Of a stretch of DNA of 64,000 nt, positions 25,148 to 34,053 are shown in pieces; positions within the stretch are counted from its first letter, which is position 1; every line of letters starts with the position of its first letter. The notes under the pieces are model-generated. The model ran no database searches and was not told where the DNA came from. It saw nothing but the letters and a program-made list of their open reading frames with translations. This stretch comes from Actinoplanes italicus (GTDB taxonomy: Bacteria > Actinomycetota > Actinomycetes > Mycobacteriales > Micromonosporaceae). A program made the translations under genes and the position numbers. The stretch spans positions 124,001-188,000 of the forward strand of contig NZ_PVMZ01000016.1 in NCBI RefSeq assembly GCF_003001815.1, in the 5' to 3' direction.

Positions 25148-25951
25148 ATGCTCATCGACATGACAGACACGCTGCACACCGCCACGAAGAAGACCGTCGT
25201 CGAGACTCTGCTCGCCGAGCGGCACTCGCTGCCTCTGACGATCGCGCTGCATCTCGTGCCCGGGGTCCTGATCGTCGCCGCCTACCTGTTGATCGCCGAG
25301 CCGTTCGTGAACGCGATCGGCTATCCGATCTTCCTGGCCTGGGCGGTCGCCCTGGTCATCGTCCTCTTTCCGCTGCTGGGCGTCATGTTCTGGCTCGGCC
25401 GCAGGCGCAACGGCCGGTTCTCGCTGGACGGCGTGGTCGGATACCGGGAGAAGTCGATGTCACGGGGCAGGCTCGTCGCTGCCGTCGCCGGCCTGATCGT
25501 GTGGATGACCGTGGTCTCGCTGGCGCTCACCCCGCTCGACAACGTCGTCTACGAGAACTTCTTCACCTGGGTGCCGTTCGAGGGTGCGGGCGGAAGTGCG
25601 ACGACCTACCTCGACGGGTACGCGCACTCGCTGCTGGTCACCACGATGCTGATCTGCCTGCCGCTGACCGGGTTCGCGCTGCCGCTCATCGAGGAGCTGT
25701 ACTTCCGCGGGTTCCTGCTCCCCCGCATCGCCCACCTGCGAGCCGGAGCGCCCGTGCTCAACACCGTCCTGTTCTCCGTGTACCACTTCTGGGCGCCGTG
25801 GACCGTACTCTCGAAGCTGATCTTCCTGTTCCCGGCGGTGTGGCTGGTCTGGCGCCGGCATGACATCCGGCTGTCGATCGGCATGCACGCCGGTACGACG
25901 CTGCTCATGGCCTCGCTCGGCACCCTGGCTCTGATGCTGAATCTCGTGTAG
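25148..25951 (+). CDS. CPBP-family intramembrane metalloprotease
   Basis: 267 residues from ATG 25148 (or 263 from ATG 25160; neither has a good ribosome site). There are six to eight membrane spans. The three CPBP/Abi motifs are present: EE-x3-R in PLIEELYFRGFLLPR (about residue 182), F-x3-H in LFSVYHFWAPW, and the terminal His in SIGMHAGTTLL. The family includes CAAX prenyl endopeptidase relatives and bacteriocin self-immunity proteins; no substrate can be inferred here. The DUF574 gene follows after 9 bp. Confidence 0.9.
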   Translation: MLIDMTDTLHTATKKTVVETLLAERHSLPLTIALHLVPGVLIVAAYLLIAEPFVNAIGYPIFLAWAVALVIVLFPLLGVMFWLGRRRNGRFSLDGVVGYREKSMSRGRLVAAVAGLIVWMTVVSLALTPLDNVVYENFFTWVPFEGAGGSATTYLDGYAHSLLVTTMLICLPLTGFALPLIEELYFRGFLLPRIAHLRAGAPVLNTVLFSVYHFWAPWTVLSKLIFLFPAVWLVWRRHDIRLSIGMHAGTTLLMASLGTLALMLNLV

Positions 25952-25960
25952 AACGTGCGC

Positions 25961-26740
25961 ATGACGCTCACGGACGAGCAGAATCTTCAGCCTGACATCC
26001 CGCACGCGGCCCGCATCTGGAACCACTGGCTCGGCGGCACCGACAACTTCCCCGCCGACCGGGCCGCCGGTGACGCGGTGGCACAGGTCTATCCCGAGAT
26101 CGTCGACATGGCCAGGCAGTCGCGCAGGTTCCTGATCAGGGCTGTGCGCCACCTGGCCGGCGACGCCGGGATCCGGCAGTTCCTCGACATCGGCACCGGC
26201 CTGCCGACCATGGAGAACACCCACGAGGTGGCCCGGGCCGTGGCGCCCGGGTCGCGGGTCGTCTACGTCGACAACGATCCGCTGGTGAAGGTGCACGCCG
26301 CCAAGCTGCTGGCCGGGGACGACAGCGGCATCGTCCACATCGACGCCGACTACCACGACCCGGAGCGGATTCTTGCCGTCGCGGGCCGGACGCTCGACTT
26401 CTCCCAGCCGGTCGGTGTCATGTTCATGGGGGTGCTGGGTTATGAGCCGGATCTCGGGGTCGCCGCGTCGATCGTGAACCGGGTGACGGCCGCGGTCCCG
26501 TCCGGCAGTCACCTGGTGCTGTGGGACGGCACGAACACCACCCCGGCGGTGGTCGAGGGCGCACAACGGCTGGCGCAGAGCGGCGGGGTGCCGTACATCC
26601 TGCGGAGTCCCGACGAGATCGGGAGCCTGTTCGAAGGCCTGGACCTGCTGGAACCGGGCCTGGTGCAGCTACCGCAGTGGCGCCCGGACGACGAGCCGGA
26701 GTGGCTTGACGCCTACGGCGCGGTGGCCCGCAAGCCATAG
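25961..26740 (+). CDS. DUF574 (SAM-dependent methyltransferase-like) protein
   Basis: 259 residues from ATG 25961 (GTG 25955 also possible). The actinomycete DUF574 hallmark opens the protein: IPHAARIWNHWLGGTDNFPADRAAGDAV. It is followed by FLDIGTGLPTMENTHEVARAVAPGSRVVYVDNDPLV (SAM-binding strand-loop and the acidic beta2 end) and GVMFMGVLGYEPD. Highly amplified family in filamentous actinomycetes; a structure-based SAM link is established for the family but reactions are not. Possibly co-transcribed with the CPBP protease gene. Confidence 0.92.
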   Translation: MTLTDEQNLQPDIPHAARIWNHWLGGTDNFPADRAAGDAVAQVYPEIVDMARQSRRFLIRAVRHLAGDAGIRQFLDIGTGLPTMENTHEVARAVAPGSRVVYVDNDPLVKVHAAKLLAGDDSGIVHIDADYHDPERILAVAGRTLDFSQPVGVMFMGVLGYEPDLGVAASIVNRVTAAVPSGSHLVLWDGTNTTPAVVEGAQRLAQSGGVPYILRSPDEIGSLFEGLDLLEPGLVQLPQWRPDDEPEWLDAYGAVARKP

Positions 26741-26893
26741 GGTCCTCGGCCCAGACCCCGGTGGCGGTTTTGCCGCTGGGGGTAGGCATCGCGTCACGGG
26801 ACCGGGCCGCCACCCGCGCGCCGTTATGGTGACCGGCATCGATGCCGTGACGGGGTTGTCGCGGCGCACTGGGGGATCGTGGAAGGAATCGCC

Positions 26894-28483
26894 ATGCGTA
26901 CATTGCTGCGCGCGGGCGCGGTTGCGCTCGTCGCGAGCCTGGCACTGGGAAGCGGGGCAGTCCGTGCTCAGGCCGGATCACCGCCAAATCCGGCGGCGGA
27001 CCAAGCACCTCGCATCGTGGACCACGGGGTGGAAGAGGCCGGTCTCGCGGCCGCGGTGGACCCGCCCGAGGTGAACCTCGTGGACCTGGTCCTCAGCTAC
27101 CGCAACGGCATGCCCCGCGAGGAGAACACGAACAGGTTCCGGTGGAACGCGGACAGTCCGGCCGAGGTCACCGAGATCATCAAGGCCATGCGCCTCGCGA
27201 ACAAGGGCGAGCACGAGACCCGGGACACGGCTGCGCGGATCCTGGCGACGTACGGCTACAACCTCGACCTGGTACGAGACTCGGTCAGCCACCGGAACTA
27301 TCTGGTCATGTCGGAGCAGACCCCGTGCCAGCGGTGCTGGGGCCTGTACATCCTCCGCTACGACTCCTCCTCGGCGGCGGTCAACGTGGCCGTCGAGGTC
27401 CCGCACCCGTTCAGCGACGAGTCCAGCGAGGAGATCGGCATCGAGGCCTTCCGCCAACTCGACGCGAAGATGTTCGCGATGGCGGGCGCCCACCGCAACT
27501 CCAACACCGCCACCCGGCCCGGATACCCGAACAGCCGGGTCTCGGACATGGCGCGCAGCTACGAGAGCCTGTTCCACAAGGTGCACACCAACTTCACGAC
27601 CAGGGCGCCGAATGCGACGCACGTCCTGCAGGTCCACGGTTTCGAGGCGCGGCCGGGCTACCCGCAGGTGGTACTCAGCAACGGAAGCGCGCAACCGCAC
27701 ACCCTGCTGCGATCGTTCGCCGATCAACTGAACCGCGCCGGTGTGACGGCCGGCGTCTATGACGGCCAGCAGTACCCGGCCTTCGGCGCCACCGTGAACC
27801 CGCAGGCCCGGCACACCAGGAACAAGGGCGGCTTCTTCTATCACCTGGAAGCGGTGCATGCCGTCCGGAGCAACCCGCAGACGTACCGCGCGGTCATCTC
27901 AGCCCTGGACCAGACGCTGTTGCAGGGCTCGCCGGGCGCCGTGGCGAACATTCCCTACGCGGCGGACTACGACCGGGATGCCGCTGTCGGCTACGCCCTG
28001 CGCTACGCGCTGAACCGGAACGAGGCCTACTACGACTGGTCTCACCGGGAGCTGGGCGGCGACTGCACGAATTTCCTCAGCCAGGTGATGTTCGCCGGTG
28101 GCTGGAGGTACGACGAGCCATTGGTCGAGAACCCGGTGTCCCGCCGGGACTCCAGCTTCTGGTACTACCGGCCCGACGACCCCAGCACGTCGTCGTGGAC
28201 GTGGGTGAACGCCAACATGTGGGCGTCCTTCGCCAAGAAGTCCGGCCGCGTGGAGAAGGTGAAGTACCTCAGCGACGTCGGACTCGGCGACATCGTGCAG
28301 ATGGGCGACTCGGTGGAGCGTGCCAAGTGGCACTCGATGATCGTCACCGGGTTCGACGAGCGGGGCCCGCTGCTGAGTTACCACAGCAACAACAACCTGA
28401 ACAGGCCCCTGTGGGAAGTCTTCCGCGAGTACCGGCACGAGAGCACCATGTTCTTCGCCTGGCGCGTCGTCAAGGTCTCCTGA
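26894..28483 (+). CDS. secreted protein: putative hydrolase domain plus C-terminal amidase_6 domain
   Basis: 529 residues from ATG 26894 (GGAAGGA at 26881-26887). The signal peptide ends near VRAQAGS. Residues about 60-330 form a domain I do not confidently recognise, with conserved-looking metal or acid/base motifs EVPHPFSDESSEEIG, MAGAHRNSN and VLQVHGFE, a Cys pair TPCQRC, and SDMARSYESLFHKVH. Residues about 355-529 are an amidase_6/CHAP-like papain-fold domain: YDRDAAVGYALRYALNRNEAYYDW, the catalytic Cys in GGDCTNFLSQ, and the His in AKWHSMIVTGF. Likely an extracellular cell-wall or peptide amidase. Ends 5 bp before a strong terminator. Confidence 0.8.
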   Translation: MRTLLRAGAVALVASLALGSGAVRAQAGSPPNPAADQAPRIVDHGVEEAGLAAAVDPPEVNLVDLVLSYRNGMPREENTNRFRWNADSPAEVTEIIKAMRLANKGEHETRDTAARILATYGYNLDLVRDSVSHRNYLVMSEQTPCQRCWGLYILRYDSSSAAVNVAVEVPHPFSDESSEEIGIEAFRQLDAKMFAMAGAHRNSNTATRPGYPNSRVSDMARSYESLFHKVHTNFTTRAPNATHVLQVHGFEARPGYPQVVLSNGSAQPHTLLRSFADQLNRAGVTAGVYDGQQYPAFGATVNPQARHTRNKGGFFYHLEAVHAVRSNPQTYRAVISALDQTLLQGSPGAVANIPYAADYDRDAAVGYALRYALNRNEAYYDWSHRELGGDCTNFLSQVMFAGGWRYDEPLVENPVSRRDSSFWYYRPDDPSTSSWTWVNANMWASFAKKSGRVEKVKYLSDVGLGDIVQMGDSVERAKWHSMIVTGFDERGPLLSYHSNNNLNRPLWEVFREYRHESTMFFAWRVVKVS

Positions 28484-28487
28484 CCCG

Positions 28488-28518
28488 GTTGCCGGCCGAG
28501 GACTCCTCGGCCGGCAAC
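28488..28518. terminator. Bidirectional hairpin terminator between convergent genes
   Basis: Arms GTTGCCGGCCGAGGA (28488-28502) and TCCTCGGCCGGCAAC (28504-28518) are perfectly complementary around one base. It lies between the amidase stop (28483) and the stop of the carboxypeptidase-regulatory-like gene (28541). Confidence 0.8.
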
Positions 28519-28540
28519 GCGACTCCTTCACGCTGCGGCG

Positions 28541-29173
28541 TCAGCGCTGGGTGACGGTGACGGCGGTGAGGGCGCCGGTGGTGATGGTGGCCCAGGCCGG
28601 GGAGACGGCGGTCTCGCCCTCGGCCCAGACCAGTACGACATAGGTGCCGCTGCGCAGACCGGTCAGGTTCAGGGTCCCGGTGGTGGTGCACCCGGAGCGG
28701 AGGAAGTAGTCACCGGACGCGTCGGCGCAGAACGCGGCGATCGGGCCGTCGGCGTTCTCGAAGGTCACGTCGAGGTCGCCGGTCGGGAACAGCGAGTCGT
28801 TGACGACCGTGGTGCCGCCGTCGGTCACCGTGTACCACGTGGCGGCGGACTCGCGGGTCTTGTGCGGAGCCCACAGCTCGTCACCGGTCTCGGGGAAGTA
28901 GAAGCCGATCCGGTAGCGACCGGCCGGCAGCGGCTCGAGCCGGTAGTGGCCGGATTCGTCGGTGACGGCCTGCGGGAGCAGATAGCCCGGCGTTCCGGAA
29001 TAGGCCTTGACCTGCAGGCGCGCGCCGGCGACCGGGGTGCTGCCGTCGGCAGTGGTCAACGTCCCTTCGATCACGCCGCCGCCGGCAGCGGCGGCGGCGT
29101 GCGCGGGAGCCGGGAAGACGGCGAGAATGGCCAGCAGAGCAAGGACGAAAGCTATGAATCGGGAACGATGCAT
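28541..29173 (-). CDS. secreted carboxypeptidase-regulatory-like (CnaB/SdrB-type) domain protein
   Basis: 210 residues from ATG 29173; ATG 29182 is also in frame. The signal peptide is FIAFVLALLAILAVFPAPAHA. The mature part has two beta-sandwich units: GVIEGTLTTADGSTPVAGARLQVKAYS...TDESGHYRLEPLPAGRYRIGFYFPETG and TGTLNLTGLRSGTYVVLVWAEG. These match the carboxypeptidase-regulatory/CnaB-like fold. No catalytic residues and no cell-wall sorting signal, so a free secreted adhesion or structural domain protein. Two cysteines (FCADASGDYFLRSGC) could form a disulfide. Confidence 0.82.
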   Translation of the reverse strand: MHRSRFIAFVLALLAILAVFPAPAHAAAAAGGGVIEGTLTTADGSTPVAGARLQVKAYSGTPGYLLPQAVTDESGHYRLEPLPAGRYRIGFYFPETGDELWAPHKTRESAATWYTVTDGGTTVVNDSLFPTGDLDVTFENADGPIAAFCADASGDYFLRSGCTTTGTLNLTGLRSGTYVVLVWAEGETAVSPAWATITTGALTAVTVTQR

Positions 29174-29250
29174 ATAGATCACCCTAATTCATCGAAGCCT
29201 GCGGCGCGGCCCCGTTCCGTCTCGGGCGGCGGTCCGGCCGACTCAACCGG

Positions 29251-30246
29251 TCAGACGAGGGCCGCCATCGCGGCGCCGGTCAGTTCGACCGAACGCACCC
29301 GGTCCTCGACCGACTGGGCGTGGTGGGCGGTGATCAGCTCGTCGGCCTGTGACGTGGCGGCGAACTCCTCCAGGTAGTCGCGGACCTCGTCCGGGGTGCC
29401 GACGGCCGTGTAGCGGGTCATCGACGCCAGGTTCTGACCGCCCGGTGAGGCCAGGAACGCGTCGATCTCGGCGTCGGTGTAGTTGCGGCCGACGCCGCCG
29501 CGCGAGATGAACGCGCGGGTCCGGGAGCGGTAGGCCGAGGTCATCTGCGCGACGGCCTCGTCGTGGGTCTCGGCGGCCACGACATTGACCCCCACGATGA
29601 CGTACGGCTCCGCGAGCTGCTGCGACGGCGTGAACGTCTCGCGGTAGACGCGGACGGCCTGGTGCAGCGCGTCCGGGGCGAAGTGCGACGCGAACGCGTA
29701 CGGCAGACCGAGCCGCGCGGCCAGCTGCGCCCCGAACAGCGACGATCCGAGGATGTAGAGCGGAACCGGCTGCTCGGCGCGCGGCACCGCCTGCACGCCG
29801 GGGATCACGGACTTGCCGGCGAGGTAGCCCTGCAGCTCGACCACGTCCTGCGGGAACGTGTCGGCCGACAGGTGGTCGCGGCGTAGCGCCCGCATGGTGA
29901 CCTGGTCGCTGCCGGGCGCGCGGCCGAGCCCGAGGTCGATGCGGCCGGGGTAGAGCGTCTCCAGCGTGCCGAACTGTTCGGCGATGACGAGCGGTGAGTG
30001 GTTGGGCAGCATGATGCCGCCGGCGCCGAGCCGGATCGACTCGGTGTGTGCGGCCACGTAGCCGATCACGACGCTGGTGGCCGACGACGCGATCACCGGC
30101 ATGTTGTGGTGCTCGGCGTACCAGACCCGCTGGTAGCCGCTGTGCTCGGCGGCCCGGGCGAGCGCCACGCTGGCCTCGAGGCTGTCGCGTGCGGTCTGCC
30201 CGGCGGAGATCGGCGCCAGGTCGAGCAGGGAGAGTGCGGTGGGCAT
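29251..30246 (-). CDS. LLM class flavin-dependent oxidoreductase
   Basis: 331 residues from ATG 30246. Luciferase-like TIM barrel: LSLLDLAPISAGQTARDSLEASVALARAAEHSGYQRVWYAEHHNMPVIASSATSVVIGYVAAHT, the non-prolyl cis region RLGAGGIMLPNHSPLVIAEQFGTLETLYPGRIDLGLGRAPG, and a late VGTPDEVRDYLEEFA. This is the MsnO8/YhbW-like subgroup that uses FMN. It lies directly downstream of an ArsR gene in the same direction (20-bp gap), so it is probably derepressed when that regulator senses its signal. Confidence 0.93.
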   Translation of the reverse strand: MPTALSLLDLAPISAGQTARDSLEASVALARAAEHSGYQRVWYAEHHNMPVIASSATSVVIGYVAAHTESIRLGAGGIMLPNHSPLVIAEQFGTLETLYPGRIDLGLGRAPGSDQVTMRALRRDHLSADTFPQDVVELQGYLAGKSVIPGVQAVPRAEQPVPLYILGSSLFGAQLAARLGLPYAFASHFAPDALHQAVRVYRETFTPSQQLAEPYVIVGVNVVAAETHDEAVAQMTSAYRSRTRAFISRGGVGRNYTDAEIDAFLASPGGQNLASMTRYTAVGTPDEVRDYLEEFAATSQADELITAHHAQSVEDRVRSVELTGAAMAALV

Positions 30247-30266
30247 GAGCGTGTCGCCTTCCGGTG

Positions 30267-30554
30267 TCACAGGGTGTGGTGCAGGCGTTCGGTGAAAGCG
30301 CGGATGCGTTCCTCGTCGCGGCGGTAGTAGATCCACTGTCCGCGCCGGGTGGCGCGCAGGAATCCGGCCCGCTGCAGGATCGCCAGGTGGGCGGAGACGG
30401 TGGAGACGGAGCATCCGGCCCGGCGCTGGATCAGCCCCACGCAGACGCCGTCGTGCTCGCCCTCGGTCCCGGGGAAGTTCGCGGCCGGGTCTTTCAGCCA
30501 CTCCAGGATCGCCAGGCGCGTCTCGTTCGACAGCGCCTTGCACTCCTCCAGCAT
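30267..30554 (-). CDS. ArsR-family transcriptional regulator
   Basis: 95 residues from ATG 30554. Winged HTH: CKALSNETRLAILEWLKDPAANF, then GCSVSTVSAHLAILQRAGFLRATRRGQWIYYRRDEERI. A cysteine in GVCVGLIQRRAGCSVST lies near the recognition helix, so thiol or metal sensing is possible. The upstream in-frame region has no alternative start. An inverted repeat at 30593-30612 lies about 40 bp upstream and is the likely autoregulatory site; the flavin oxidoreductase downstream is the likely target. Confidence 0.9.
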   Translation of the reverse strand: MLEECKALSNETRLAILEWLKDPAANFPGTEGEHDGVCVGLIQRRAGCSVSTVSAHLAILQRAGFLRATRRGQWIYYRRDEERIRAFTERLHHTL

Positions 30555-30592
30555 CTCGGCGCACAGCCCTTCGATGTCTCGCGTCCTTCGGC

Positions 30593-30612
30593 ATTTCGCT
30601 TATTAACGAAAT
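30593..30612. promoter_or_regulatory. Inverted repeat ATTTCG-N8-CGAAAT, probable ArsR operator
   Basis: Perfect 6-bp arms (30593-30598 and 30607-30612) flank the AT-rich spacer CTTATTAA, 39 bp upstream of the ArsR start. AT-rich sequence is rare in this genome, which strengthens its reading as promoter/operator. Confidence 0.55.
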
Positions 30613-30661
30613 TACGTCACCCACCGTGGATGCTGCCACTCTCCATGACACGGCTCACGGT

Positions 30662-31057
30662 TCAGGTCGCCGGCGTGCACACCAGGTCGTTGACGGTGAA
30701 CCACGCCGGGTCGGCGCCCGCGACGCCGACGGCACGGAAGCCCAGGGAGATGCTGCCGCCGACCGGGACGTCCGCGTTCCAGCCCTTGTCCCTGGTGGTG
30801 ACCACCGTGGTGGGGGTGATCAGCTCGGCGTTCCAGAACTCCACGACCGTCGCCTCCAGCGGGAAGCGGAAGGTCCAGCCCTTGATGGTCACGCCGCCGG
30901 TGTTCTTCACCGTGATCTCGGCGGTGAGCCCGCCCGTGTACGGCGACGCCTTGTACCTCACCGCGCACCCCGCGGCGTCCGCCCTGGCCGCTCCGGCCGG
31001 CCCGGCGACACCTGCCAGCGCCACGACGACTGCCAGCCCCCGTCCGATTCGCGACAT
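30662..31057 (-). CDS. secreted stand-alone CBM2 (cellulose-binding-type) protein
   Basis: 131 residues. The signal peptide ends after AGAARADA. The mature protein is one CBM2-like beta-sandwich: CAVRYKASPYTGGLTAEITVKNTGGVTIKGWTFRFPLEATVVEFWNAELITP, then GWNADVPVGGSISLGFRAVGV and a terminal Cys that would pair with the first Cys. The exposed tryptophans (GW, FWNA, GWNA) are in the expected places. There is no catalytic domain, so it binds polysaccharide without cutting it. Divergent from the SARP regulator, with heptamer repeats in between. Confidence 0.85.
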   Translation of the reverse strand: MSRIGRGLAVVVALAGVAGPAGAARADAAGCAVRYKASPYTGGLTAEITVKNTGGVTIKGWTFRFPLEATVVEFWNAELITPTTVVTTRDKGWNADVPVGGSISLGFRAVGVAGADPAWFTVNDLVCTPAT

Positions 31058-31108
31058 GATCGGCCCCCTTCCGTATATAAACTAATGTCGATGCATTCTG
31101 GGGTACTC

Positions 31109-31128
31109 GACTGGACGGGGACTGGACG
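31109..31128. promoter_or_regulatory. SARP-type heptamer direct repeat between CBM2 and SARP genes
   Basis: On the minus strand it reads GTCCAGT-CCCC-GTCCAGT: two identical heptamers at an 11-bp period, the standard target layout for SARP/OmpR-like activators. It lies 52-71 bp upstream of the CBM2 start and just upstream of the regulator start. The same heptamer is repeated three times upstream of the DUF4394 gene (34976-35006). Confidence 0.65.
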
Positions 31129-31134
31129 CCCGAG

Positions 31135-34044
31135 ATGACGCTGCGGATCCAGGTGCTCGGGCCGATGCGCGCCTGGCACGACGACGAGCCGATTCCGCTC
31201 GGCCCGCCCGCGCAGCGGACCGTGCTGGGCCTGCTCGTGCTGGCCGGCGGTCAGCCGGTCGGCCTGGCCGGGCTGATCGACGCGATCTGGGGCGACGAGC
31301 CGCCGGCCAGCGCCGTCAACGTCATCCAGACCCATGTGAAGCGGCTGCGCCGGGTCCTCGAGCCGGCGCGGGCGCCGCACTCCCGCAGTGAGCTGCTCCC
31401 GTACCTCGGCGACGGCTACCACCTCGTCGTACCGGCGGACCGCATCGACATCCTGCGTTTCCGGCAGCTGCTGCACCGCGCCGCCGCCAGCCGGGAGGTG
31501 GAGCCGCTCAGTGAGGCACTGGCGCTGTGGCAGGGTCAGCCGTTCGCCGACCTGCCGCAGCTGGCCGGGCACCCGAAAGTCCGGTCGATCGTCGCCGAGC
31601 ACCGGGCCGCGCTGGCCCGCCTGGGCGCGGCGCTGCTCGCCGCCGGGCAGACCGGAGGGGCGATCACGGCGTTCGAGGAGGTGACGGCCGCCGACCCGCT
31701 CGACGAGGCCGGTCAGGCCGGGCTCGTGCGGGCGCTGGCCGCCGCGGGACGGCGGGCGCAGGCCTTCGAAACCTTCCATACGGTACGGCGGCGGCTCGCC
31801 GACGAGCTGGGCGTGGATCCGGGTACCGAACTGACGGCCGCCCACCGTGAGCTGCTCGACGCCGACGCCCGGACGAGCACGCCGGCACCGCCCGTGGTGG
31901 CCGCGGCCCGCCCGGTCCCGGCCGAACTGCCCGCCGACGTCCCCGGATTCACCGGCCGGGCGCACGAGATGTCCCGGCTCGACCGGCTGACCGGCACACC
32001 GGACACGTCCACCGTCATGATCGCCGTCGTGTCCGGCACCGCCGGTGTCGGCAAGACCGCGCTGGCCACCCGCTGGGCGCACCGCAACCGCGACCGGTTC
32101 CCGGACGGCCAGCTCTACGTGGACCTGCGCGGCTACGACCCGGAGCAGCCGGTGTCGCCGGACGCCGCCCTGGCCCGGTTCCTGCGCTCGCTCGGCCTGC
32201 CGGGCGAACAGATGCCCGCCGACGTCGACGAGCGCGCCGCGCTGTATCGCAGCCTGCTGGACCGTCGCCGGGTGCTGGTGCTGCTGGACAACGCCGCCTC
32301 GGTCGACCAGGTCCGGCCGCTGCTGCCCGGTACGCCCAGTTGCGTCGTGCTGGTGACCAGCAGAGACAGCCTGCCCGGCCTGATCGTGCGGCACGGCGCG
32401 CGACGACTCGACCTGGACGTGTTGCGTCCCGACGACGCGCTGGCACTGCTCGGACGGCTGGCCGGTGACAGCGTGACAGGGGATCCGGAGGCCGCCGAGG
32501 AGCTGGCCGCGCACTGCGCCCGGCTGCCGCTGGCGCTGCGGATCGCGGCCGAGCTGGTGCACCGGCGGGCGCCCGCGACGCTGGCCTCGGTGGTGGGTGA
32601 GCTGGCCGACCATCGGGGGCGGCTCGGTCTGCTGTCCACCGGCGATCCGCACTCCGACATCGGTGTGGTGTTCTCCTGGTCGTACCGGGATCTGCCCGCC
32701 GGCGCAGCTCGCACGTTCCGCCTGCTCGGGCACCATCCGGGCACCGAGATGGACGCGCACGCGGTGGCCGCGCTCACCGGCGGCACCGAGACGCGGGCCC
32801 GCTCACACCTCGGCCTGCTCACCGCGAGCCACCTGGTGCAGCGCACCGGCGACCGGTACGGCATGCACGACCTGCTGCGGGCATACGCCAGGGATCTGGC
32901 CGTCCGCTGCGGCGAGATCGGGCTGCCGCAGCCGCTGCTGGACTTCTACCTGCGGACCGCGGCCACCGCGATGGACCTGCTGTTCCCGGCCGAACGCGAC
33001 CGTCGCCCCGGGATCCCGGCGACCGGCGGACCGGCGCTGCCGTTGCCCGACAGCGGCGCGGCCCTGGCCTGGCTGGACGCCGAGCGGGCGAACCTGGTGG
33101 CCACCGCCGTGCACGCGGTGGCACACGGCCCGGAGGGGTACGCGGTACGACTGGCCCAGGTGCTGCTGCGTTACCTGGAGAGCGGCGGCCACTACCCCGA
33201 CGCCGTGGCCCTGCACGGGCACGCGCTGCGGGCGGCGGAGCGGCTGGAGGACCGGCACGCCGCGGCCCAGCTGCGGATCAATCTGGGCGTCCTGCACGTC
33301 CAGCAGGCCCGCTACGACGAGGCCGGCGCCGAGCTGCAGCGGGCCGTCGACCTGGCGCTGGAGGTCGGCGACAGTCTGGTCCGGGTGCGTGCGCTGGGCA
33401 ACCTCGGCCACCTCTACCAGTGGCAGGGCCGCTATGCCGAGGCGGCGCGGTTCCTCGGCGAAGTGGTCGCCGTGGCCCGGCACAGCGGGGACCGGGCCGG
33501 GGAGGCGCGTGGTCTGGGCAACCTCGGTCAGGTACGGCTGCGTCAGGGCCGCCACCCGGACGCGGCACACGACCTGCGGGCGTCGGCCGCGATCTGCCAC
33601 GACATCGGTGACGCGGTGGGTGAGGCGTACGCCGTACTCCATCTCGGTCATGTCGAACTCTCCTCGGGCCGCTCGGTGGAGGCCGCCGCCCTCTACGAAC
33701 AGGCCCGCCTGGTGTTCTCGGGCACGACCGAACTCGCCGGTACGGCCTACGCGCTGGACGGCCTGGGCGGTGTCGACGTGCTGCTCGGCGAACACCGGCG
33801 GGCCGCCGACCGGCTCGGTGAGGCGCTGGAGCTGTTCCGGCGCATCGGCGAGCGGGCCGGCGAGGCCCGGGTGAGCAACAGTCTCGGCGATGCCGCGGCG
33901 TCGACCGGCCGTCCGGCCGACGCCCGGGAGCACCACCTGTCCGCGCTGCGTATCGCCGGTGAGATCGGCTACCGGTACGAACAGTCGCGCGCCGAGCAGG
34001 GGCTGGCCCGGTTGTCGGCCGGCCGGCACGAGATGCCGGTGTAG
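31135..34044 (+). CDS. SARP/AfsR-like regulator: OmpR-type DNA-binding, BTAD, NB-ARC, TPR
   Basis: 969 residues. Domains in order: winged-helix DNA-binding (1-95, MTLRIQVLGPMRAWHDDEPIPLGPPAQRTVLGLLVL), BTAD (100-245), NB-ARC ATPase (about 265-560, Walker A SGTAGVGKTALATRWAHR, Walker B RVLVLLDNA), a winged-helix/ARC2 part, and C-terminal TPRs (about 690-960, repeated RAGEARGLGNLGQVRLRQGR). This is the AfsR/SARP large type that activates secondary metabolism or developmental genes. The heptamer repeats at 31109 and 34976 make the CBM2 and DUF4394 genes plausible direct targets. Confidence 0.95.
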   Translation: MTLRIQVLGPMRAWHDDEPIPLGPPAQRTVLGLLVLAGGQPVGLAGLIDAIWGDEPPASAVNVIQTHVKRLRRVLEPARAPHSRSELLPYLGDGYHLVVPADRIDILRFRQLLHRAAASREVEPLSEALALWQGQPFADLPQLAGHPKVRSIVAEHRAALARLGAALLAAGQTGGAITAFEEVTAADPLDEAGQAGLVRALAAAGRRAQAFETFHTVRRRLADELGVDPGTELTAAHRELLDADARTSTPAPPVVAAARPVPAELPADVPGFTGRAHEMSRLDRLTGTPDTSTVMIAVVSGTAGVGKTALATRWAHRNRDRFPDGQLYVDLRGYDPEQPVSPDAALARFLRSLGLPGEQMPADVDERAALYRSLLDRRRVLVLLDNAASVDQVRPLLPGTPSCVVLVTSRDSLPGLIVRHGARRLDLDVLRPDDALALLGRLAGDSVTGDPEAAEELAAHCARLPLALRIAAELVHRRAPATLASVVGELADHRGRLGLLSTGDPHSDIGVVFSWSYRDLPAGAARTFRLLGHHPGTEMDAHAVAALTGGTETRARSHLGLLTASHLVQRTGDRYGMHDLLRAYARDLAVRCGEIGLPQPLLDFYLRTAATAMDLLFPAERDRRPGIPATGGPALPLPDSGAALAWLDAERANLVATAVHAVAHGPEGYAVRLAQVLLRYLESGGHYPDAVALHGHALRAAERLEDRHAAAQLRINLGVLHVQQARYDEAGAELQRAVDLALEVGDSLVRVRALGNLGHLYQWQGRYAEAARFLGEVVAVARHSGDRAGEARGLGNLGQVRLRQGRHPDAAHDLRASAAICHDIGDAVGEAYAVLHLGHVELSSGRSVEAAALYEQARLVFSGTTELAGTAYALDGLGGVDVLLGEHRRAADRLGEALELFRRIGERAGEARVSNSLGDAAASTGRPADAREHHLSALRIAGEIGYRYEQSRAEQGLARLSAGRHEMPV

Positions 34045-34053
34045 GCCCGCCGC

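Noticed and set aside
26755..26785. Hairpin after the DUF574 gene as a terminator
   Set aside because: Only a four-pair GC stem around TTTTG plus wobble pairs; too weak to support.
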